From the NCBI GenBank assembly GCA_938024025.1, contig CALJBY010000229.1, positions 1 to 9,662 on the forward strand: DNA of 9,662 nucleotides, given 5' to 3'. Source of the DNA: an uncultured bacterium. Lineage in GTDB: Bacteria > Desulfobacterota > WTBG01. This document shows, in pieces, positions 5,649-9,662 of the stretch. Each line of letters begins with the position of its first letter. Position 1 is the first letter of the stretch. The notes beneath the pieces were generated by a model that did no database searches, was not told where the DNA came from, and saw only the letters and a program-made list of their open reading frames with translations. Position numbers and translations under genes: made by a program.

Positions 5649-5835
5649 GATGCTCCCCGCGCACCCTCGTTAAATAGGCTTCGCAGGTAACCGGGCAGGC
5701 AGCGCGGGGCATCCCGGCAGCAAACAAACACCGGTGAAACAGGTGGCTTTGTTTTGCCCGGACGGCTGAAACAAAGAAAGCACGAAAGTGCTGATGTTTC
5801 CTTTTGCGATCCCGTGCAAAGTACGGGGTGTTCAA
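5649..5835 (+). ncRNA. Structured RNA or solo mobile element, possibly HEARO/omega-RNA-like
   Basis: Four hairpins follow one another. P1: GATG plus CCCCGCGC (5649-5662, CT bulge) pairs with GCGCGGGG plus CATC (5702-5713), closing a 39-nt loop. P2 starts at the next base: CCGG, GCAAACAAA and CACC (5714-5732) pair with GGTG, TTTGTTTTGC and CCGG (5742-5761). P3: GAAACA (5768-5773) pairs with TGTTTC (5795-5800), enclosing AGCAC-GAAA-GTGCT with a GNRA loop. P4: CCCGTGC-AAA-GTACGGG (5811-5827). The GNRA loop and the G-U pair in P4 favour the plus strand as the RNA. GTGA sits at 5647-5650; HEARO elements, the RNA parts of IscB/IsrB transposons of the IS200/IS605 group, are known to insert after ATGA or GTGA. 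TCAA follows P4 (5832-5835), like the right-end cleavage site of IS608. No nuclease or transposase ORF accompanies it. The folding is seen; the HEARO identity is a hypothesis. A cis-acting pheA leader or an unrelated sRNA are alternatives. Confidence 0.5.
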
Positions 5836-5864
5836 AGCAAATAATTACATTTTATTATTTCTGA
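5814..5864 (+). CDS. Candidate leader peptide of the pheA cluster, ends Phe-Tyr-Tyr-Phe
   Basis: A 16-codon frame beginning with GTG at 5814 reads MQSTGCSKQIITFYYF and stops with TGA at 5862-5864, 49 nt before the pheA start. The last four sense codons are TTT TAT TAT TTC, which are Phe and Tyr, the products of the downstream genes. A hairpin and an SD-complementary segment follow directly. The weak point is initiation: no Shine-Dalgarno precedes the GTG, which lies inside hairpin P4, and the frame stays open further upstream, so the true start is unclear. The codon run lies in A/T-rich sequence and could be chance. Confidence 0.28.
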   Translation: MQSTGCSKQIITFYYF

Positions 5865-5866
5865 AT

Positions 5867-5908
5867 CGGCACCTGCCGGTAAAAATTATATCTCAGGTGT
5901 AAGAGGTG
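5867..5908 (+). promoter_or_regulatory. pheA translation-control region (candidate SD sequestration)
   Basis: CGGC-ACCT-GCCG (5867-5878) forms a short hairpin. Its CACCTG (5870-5875) can instead pair with CAGGTG (5894-5899), and its CACCT with AGGTG (5904-5908), which is part of the pheA ribosome site AGAGGTG. These pairings exclude one another. No U-run follows, so if this is a switch it would act on translation rather than by intrinsic termination. Confidence 0.3.
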
Positions 5909-5913
5909 TTGCC

Positions 5914-6999
5914 TTGAAAAAGCAAAATGATTTAGATCGGTTACGAAAAGAAATCGATCACATTAATGATGAGATTTTGGAACTGCTCAATAAGCGTGCT
6001 GTTCTGGCAATGGAAGTTGGTAAAGTTAAACAGAAGGCCAAAAGTGATTATCATGTGCTTGACAGAGAGCATAAAATCTATCAGAAGCTTGCAAAACGCA
6101 ATAAGGGCCCCTTTCCCAATAGCGCCATACGGCCGGTTTTTAGGGAAATTATTTCAGCATCACTTGCTCTCGAGCATGAGCTTCGCGTGGCGTATCTGGG
6201 TCCTGAAGCTACATTTTGCCACATTGCTGCTGTGCGGCAGTTTGGTCAGTCGGCAACGTTTATGCAAAGCAGAAGCTTGAGAGATGTGTTTAATATGGTG
6301 GAGCGTGGTGATTCTGAGTATGGAGTGGTTCCTATTGAAAATACAACCGAAGGTGTGGTTAACCCAACCCTCGATATGTTCATTGATTCTCCCTTGAAAA
6401 TCTCTGCTGAGATTCTTCTGGGGGTTTCCCACCACCTCTTGTCAAAGAAAGGAACATTGACGGGGATTAAGGAGATCCATTCACATTCCCAGGCAATCGC
6501 CCAGTGCAGCAGTTGGCTCGAGCGCAATGTTCCCGGTATTCCCGTGGTAGCAATCTTCAGTACTGCTCAAGCTGCTCAAACAGCAGCAAAGGATCCCAGA
6601 ATAGCTGCAATCGCAGGTGAATTCGCTGCTAAATTTTATAACCTCAAGACCATTTATAGAAACATTGAGGATCACCAAAAGAATTTCACGCGCTTCTGGG
6701 TTATTGGCAATAAAGCAACGGGTAGCACCGGAGAAGATAAAACGTCTGTGATGTTGTCGATCAAGGATGGGGTTGGTGCGCTTCATGCAACCTTAAAACC
6801 TTTTGCCAGGTATAAAATTAGTCTCACTAAGATTGAATCACGCCCCTCCAGAGAACGACCGTGGGAATACATTTTCTTTATTGATCTCGAAGGTCATACA
6901 AATGATACCAATGTCAAGAAAGCGCTGGCTGAGGTGCAGGATACCGTTCAGTTCCTTAAAATTCTTGGCTCTTATCCACGGAGTGAATCAAAAACGTGA
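5914..6999 (+). CDS. pheA: Bifunctional chorismate mutase / prephenate dehydratase (P-protein)
   Basis: The protein converts chorismate to prephenate and then to phenylpyruvate. It has 361 residues in three parts. An AroQ-type chorismate mutase (about 1-90) has LDRLRKEIDHINDEILELLNKR, Lys37 in GKVKQ, and LDRE (49-52). The prephenate dehydratase (about 91-267) has VAYLGPEATF, VPIENTTEGVV and the catalytic NFTRFWVIG (258-266). A C-terminal ACT domain (about 275-355) has GALH (288-291) and ESRPS (308-312), the phenylalanine-binding positions, so feedback inhibition by Phe is expected. The start is TTG at 5914, with AGAGGTG 5 nt upstream. The mutase helix ends SLALE, where monofunctional AroQ enzymes often have Glu and E. 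coli has Gln. The gene heads the cluster with hisC (62 bp gap) and tyrA; its leader may regulate all three. Confidence 0.95.
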   Translation: MKKQNDLDRLRKEIDHINDEILELLNKRAVLAMEVGKVKQKAKSDYHVLDREHKIYQKLAKRNKGPFPNSAIRPVFREIISASLALEHELRVAYLGPEATFCHIAAVRQFGQSATFMQSRSLRDVFNMVERGDSEYGVVPIENTTEGVVNPTLDMFIDSPLKISAEILLGVSHHLLSKKGTLTGIKEIHSHSQAIAQCSSWLERNVPGIPVVAIFSTAQAAQTAAKDPRIAAIAGEFAAKFYNLKTIYRNIEDHQKNFTRFWVIGNKATGSTGEDKTSVMLSIKDGVGALHATLKPFARYKISLTKIESRPSRERPWEYIFFIDLEGHTNDTNVKKALAEVQDTVQFLKILGSYPRSESKT

Positions 7000-7061
7000 G
7001 GTGTGCTTTTTTCCCTGCCAATTCCTAACTAAATGTTCACTGCAACTTTTCCCTGTGTTAT

Positions 7062-8156
7062 ATGAAAAAGTTACTTAAAGAGAGTATTGAAAAGATAGGT
7101 ACCTATCAGCCGGGTAAGCCCATCGAAGAGCTGGAAAGAGAGTATGGGATTAAAGAAGCGGTGAAACTTGCTTCTAATGAGAATCCTTTAGGCCCTTCAC
7201 CGAAGGCAATAAACGCCATCAAATCTTCCTTGCTGCAGGTAAACCGCTATCCCGACGCACAGGGCTTTTATCTCAAGGAAAAGCTATCCCGCAAACTGGG
7301 GGTTGAACCGGATAACCTGTTTCTCGGAAACGGTTCAGATGAGATTATCCAGCTTCTTGCCCAGGCCTTTCTTCTGCCCGGGGAAGAAGTTATTATAGGT
7401 GATCCAACCTTTTCATTTTACCAAATGGCAGTGGTGGCTGCTGGGGGAAAGGACATTATGGTCCCCCTGAAAGACTTCTCGTATGATCTTTCTACCATCA
7501 TGGACCGTATTACAACAGAGACTAAACTGATTTTTATTAATACCCCCCTTAATCCAACCGGTACCATTATTGCCAAAGCGGATTTTGAAGCGTTACTTAA
7601 CCGGGTGCCTTCAGATGTCATACTGGTGATCGATGAAGCCTATGGTGAATATGCGACAGACACCTCCTATCCCAACTTTCTTGACTATATAGGAAAGGAG
7701 AAAAGAATTATTGTTCTCCGTACCTTTTCAAAAATTTACGGACTGGCCGGTCTCAGGATAGGGTATGGTATAGCTGATGCATACCTTGTTGCCTGCCTTA
7801 ACAAAATCAGGGGGCCCTTTAATACTAACCTGTTGGCGCAGGTTGCGGCACTGGCTGCACTGGACGATGAAGAGCACCTGAAGAAGTCTCTTGCCACAAA
7901 CCGTGATGGGTTGACCTATCTTATGAGTGAACTGCACACGATGGGGATTGCCTATCTCCCTACCCAGGCCAACTTTTTTTTAATGAAGATTGGTGAGAAC
8001 GCGCAGCGAGTTTACGAAGGCCTTCTTAAAGAAGGAGTAATTGTTCGCGTTATGACCGGACGTGGGCTGCAGCACTATTTAAGGGTTTCTGTGGGGTTGC
8101 CCGCGGAAAATAAGAAATTTATTCAAGCACTCACAAAGGTTCTTGCCGGGGGATAA
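7062..8156 (+). CDS. hisC: Histidinol-phosphate aminotransferase, likely also aromatic aminotransferase
   Basis: This fold-type I PLP enzyme has 364 residues. It shows LASNENPLGPSP (37-48), NRYPDAQG, GNGSDEII (89-96), INTPLNPTG (159-167) and VIDEAYGEYA with Asp191. TFSKIYGLAGLRIGYG carries the PLP lysine Lys224, with Arg232 as phosphate ligand, and the C-terminal YLRVSVG contains the substrate-carboxylate Arg. HisC transfers an amino group from glutamate to imidazole-acetol phosphate; many HisC enzymes also aminate phenylpyruvate and 4-hydroxyphenylpyruvate. Its position between pheA and tyrA, far from hisG, supports the aromatic role (inference). The start fits the conserved N-terminus (TYQPGKPIEELEREYG), but no clear Shine-Dalgarno precedes it; co-transcription with pheA is likely because the 62-bp gap has no good promoter. 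Confidence 0.93.
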   Translation: MKKLLKESIEKIGTYQPGKPIEELEREYGIKEAVKLASNENPLGPSPKAINAIKSSLLQVNRYPDAQGFYLKEKLSRKLGVEPDNLFLGNGSDEIIQLLAQAFLLPGEEVIIGDPTFSFYQMAVVAAGGKDIMVPLKDFSYDLSTIMDRITTETKLIFINTPLNPTGTIIAKADFEALLNRVPSDVILVIDEAYGEYATDTSYPNFLDYIGKEKRIIVLRTFSKIYGLAGLRIGYGIADAYLVACLNKIRGPFNTNLLAQVAALAALDDEEHLKKSLATNRDGLTYLMSELHTMGIAYLPTQANFFLMKIGENAQRVYEGLLKEGVIVRVMTGRGLQHYLRVSVGLPAENKKFIQALTKVLAGG

Positions 8157-8254
8157 CGTTATTGTGGATGGTTGTTACAGGGGATGTTGAAAGGTAGCGT
8201 TTTTTCAGCGCTCAGGGTTGAGGTCGAAGGGTGTTCTATGAGAGGATGTGATCA

Positions 8255-9151
8255 ATGACTGTTCTTTTTGAACGAGTAGCGATCAGTGGTGTTGGACTCA
8301 TTGGTGGTTCACTTGCCAAGGCGCTTAAGGAAAAAAAGATTGTTGGTGAGATTCTAGGTGTTGGAAGGCATGAGGAGCGCTTACAACGTGCCCGGGAAGA
8401 CGGTATTATTGACGGCTATGCTGCTCACCTCGATGCTAGCTTAGGAGGGGTAGATGTGGTTGTTGTGGCTACTCCCGTTGGCATGATCGTTGATCTAACA
8501 AAAAAAATGATCCCGTTTTTAAAGAAGGGAACTATTATCACTGATGTAGGGAGTGTGAAAAAAGAGATCGTTCGGGAGATAGCGCAGTTTATTCCCGATA
8601 CCCTCCATTTCGTAGGAGCCCATCCCATTGCAGGCACAGAGAATTCCGGTTTTGAAGCTTCCTTTGCAACCCTTTTTGAGAACAGCACGTGCGTTCTTAC
8701 GCCTGTCTCGACAACGAGTCCGGTAGCAGTAGCAAAGATTAAAGAACTCTGGTCGCGGGTTGGGTCACACGTGGTGAGTATGGACTGTGACAGGCATGAT
8801 GAGATTCTCGCTGCGGTAAGTCATCTTCCCCATGTGATTGCATACAGCATGGTTAACTGTCTGCTCAAAAGAGAGGGTTTTGAGAAAACAATTCTCTCTT
8901 TCTCTGCAGGTGGCTTTAAAGATTTTACCCGTATTGCTGCCAGTCATTCGGAAATGTGGAGGGATATTATCTTAATGAACAGGGATAAGGTGCTCCCGGC
9001 GATTGAACTTTTTCAGGACTATCTGAACGAGCTCAAAGAGGCAATAGAAAAAGGAGATGGTGAGAAGCTTTTTTCCGAATTTCAAAAATCAAGGACGTTC
9101 AAACGATTGATGAAAGAAAAAGAAGTAACACCGCCCAGCAGTGAGTGCTGA
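8255..9151 (+). CDS. tyrA: Prephenate dehydrogenase
   Basis: TyrA oxidatively decarboxylates prephenate to 4-hydroxyphenylpyruvate, or arogenate to tyrosine. The 298-residue protein has the Rossmann motif G12-V-G14-L-I-G17-G18-S and VVVATPVG. It continues with TDVGSVK (Ser100), GAHPIAGTENSG with the catalytic-type His123, AVSHLPHVIAY and GGFKDFTRIA in the helical C-terminal domain. The ATG at 8255 has GAGAGGA about 8 nt upstream. There is no chorismate-mutase or ACT domain, so prephenate must come from the pheA product. Strand 2 ends LGVGRHEER: where NAD-preferring enzymes usually have Asp there is Gly-Arg, which may point to NADP (inference). It is the last gene of the cluster, 98 bp after hisC. 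Confidence 0.94.
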   Translation: MTVLFERVAISGVGLIGGSLAKALKEKKIVGEILGVGRHEERLQRAREDGIIDGYAAHLDASLGGVDVVVVATPVGMIVDLTKKMIPFLKKGTIITDVGSVKKEIVREIAQFIPDTLHFVGAHPIAGTENSGFEASFATLFENSTCVLTPVSTTSPVAVAKIKELWSRVGSHVVSMDCDRHDEILAAVSHLPHVIAYSMVNCLLKREGFEKTILSFSAGGFKDFTRIAASHSEMWRDIILMNRDKVLPAIELFQDYLNELKEAIEKGDGEKLFSEFQKSRTFKRLMKEKEVTPPSSEC

Positions 9152-9180
9152 CGCTGCAGTGCCCGCGGTGGAGTGTTTTT
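9129..9180 (+). terminator. Candidate terminator of the pheA-hisC-tyrA cluster
   Basis: CACCGC (9129-9134) pairs perfectly with GCGGTG (9165-9170), enclosing a second hairpin CAGCA-GTGAG-TGCTG (9136-9150), and five T follow at 9176-9180. The stem overlaps the last codons of tyrA. The T run is short and five bases away from the stem, so efficiency is uncertain. Confidence 0.35.
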
Positions 9181-9184
9181 CTCC

Positions 9185-9213
9185 TTGACAACATGGTATT
9201 CTGTTACTACTAT
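9185..9213 (+). promoter_or_regulatory. Sigma-70-type promoter of the ABC transporter gene
   Basis: A perfect TTGACA (9185-9190) with a 17-nt spacer leads to TACTAT (9208-9213, 4 of 6). It lies directly after the candidate terminator and about 47 nt before the ATG, marking a new transcription unit separate from tyrA. Confidence 0.6.
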
Positions 9214-9259
9214 CCTGCTCCTATATGCACCGTGATAACTTTGTACTAAGGATTGCTTG

Positions 9260-9662
9260 ATGATAGAAGTTGAAAACCTAACCAAATACTATGGGGAAAT
9301 ACGGGGGATAGAAGGAGTTTCCTTTTTGATAGAAAAGGGTGAGATCGTAGGGTTTCTGGGACCCAATGGTTCCGGTAAAACAACTACCATGCGTATCTTG
9401 ACCTGCTTCTTTCCTCCCACCAGTGGGAGAGCAAAGGTAGCGGGCTACGATGTTACTGCACATTCCCGGGAGGTGCGCAGGAGAATAGGGTACATGCCTG
9501 AAACGGTTCCCCTCTATCCCGATATGAAGGTGAAGACGTACCTCAATTTCGTTGCTGAAGCGAAACGTATGGATGTAAAGTTACGGAAAAAGAAGATGGG
9601 CATGATTATGGAACAGTGCGGCATTGAACATGTTGCCCATCGTCTGGTTGGTAATTTATCGA
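9260..9662 (+). CDS. ABC transporter ATP-binding protein (ABC-2/GldA-like), 3' end outside window
   Basis: The first 134 codons are present. They encode the start of an ABC ATPase: MIEVENLTKYYGE with the A-loop Tyr, then Walker A GPNGSGKTT (34-42, Lys40). In the Q-loop region RRIGYMPETVPLYPDM, Glu81 stands where most families have Gln; this PE form is common in ABC-2 exporter ATPases of the GldA/NosF group. The window ends at GNLS, just before the LSxG signature, so Walker B and the switch His cannot be checked. The ATG at 9260 has AAGGAT 8 nt upstream and its own promoter. Members of this group normally pair with an ABC-2 membrane permease encoded next to them, which would lie beyond the right edge. 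The transported substrate cannot be inferred. Confidence 0.9.
   Translation, partial: MIEVENLTKYYGEIRGIEGVSFLIEKGEIVGFLGPNGSGKTTTMRILTCFFPPTSGRAKVAGYDVTAHSREVRRRIGYMPETVPLYPDMKVKTYLNFVAEAKRMDVKLRKKKMGMIMEQCGIEHVAHRLVGNLS

Noticed and set aside
5766..5830. Group II intron domain V (GAAA-capped hairpin)
   Set aside because: The hairpin lacks the conserved catalytic triad and 2-nt bulge arrangement of domain V, and no intron-encoded reverse transcriptase is nearby.
5581..5835. 84-codon minus-strand open frame over the spacer before pheA
   Set aside because: It lies exactly over the four hairpins, is rich in Arg, His and Cys without any domain pattern, and has no ribosome site. It is best explained as a by-product of the GC-rich stems.
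5794..5844. Alternative 16-codon leader ORF beginning MFPF before pheA
   Set aside because: It has only two Phe codons, both at its very start, no Tyr codon and no Shine-Dalgarno. Stalling there would not affect the region next to the pheA ribosome site.

Overview
The window is chromosomal bacterial sequence of moderate GC (about mid-40s percent by eye), with tightly packed housekeeping genes. The reading frames use ATG, GTG and TTG starts, and Shine-Dalgarno strength varies. The gene content fits a free-living, amino-acid-prototrophic Gram-negative-type bacterium: long-form HisG, a chorismate mutase-prephenate dehydratase fusion, flavoredoxin-like flavin reductase and gamma-carbonic-anhydrase-like protein. 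A planctomycete of the anammox type, or a Desulfobacterota/Nitrospirota-like lineage, would be compatible. No marker in the window settles this, so the taxon is only a guess.

Left part (1-2000, mostly minus strand): a flavin-reductase-domain gene running off the left edge, a response-regulator receiver that stops after roughly two thirds of the domain, a roughly 300 bp gap with little coding signal except a 29-codon ORF with a near-perfect ribosome site, and hisG. The hisG leader holds inverted repeats that can pair in mutually exclusive ways, one of them covering the ribosome-binding site.

Middle (2000-5500): a DUF488-type protein on the plus strand converges with a gamma-carbonic-anhydrase-like gene on the minus strand (11 bp 3' overlap). 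A DUF3024 protein and truA follow on the plus strand. A 343 bp repeat-rich spacer (a REP pair, inverted repeats and an 8-bp tandem repeat) separates truA from a convergent metallophosphoesterase gene.

Right part (5500-9662): a 424 bp intergenic region contains a roughly 180 nt stretch that folds into four consecutive hairpins. It looks like a solo mobile or structured RNA element, possibly of the HEARO/omega-RNA type. It is followed by a candidate leader peptide ending Phe-Tyr-Tyr-Phe-stop and a possible translational switch in front of pheA. Then come pheA, hisC and tyrA, which together supply phenylalanine and tyrosine from chorismate: the P-protein makes phenylpyruvate, TyrA makes 4-hydroxyphenylpyruvate, and HisC can plausibly aminate both as well as imidazole-acetol phosphate. 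After a candidate terminator and a good sigma-70-like promoter, an ABC-transporter ATPase gene begins and runs off the right edge.
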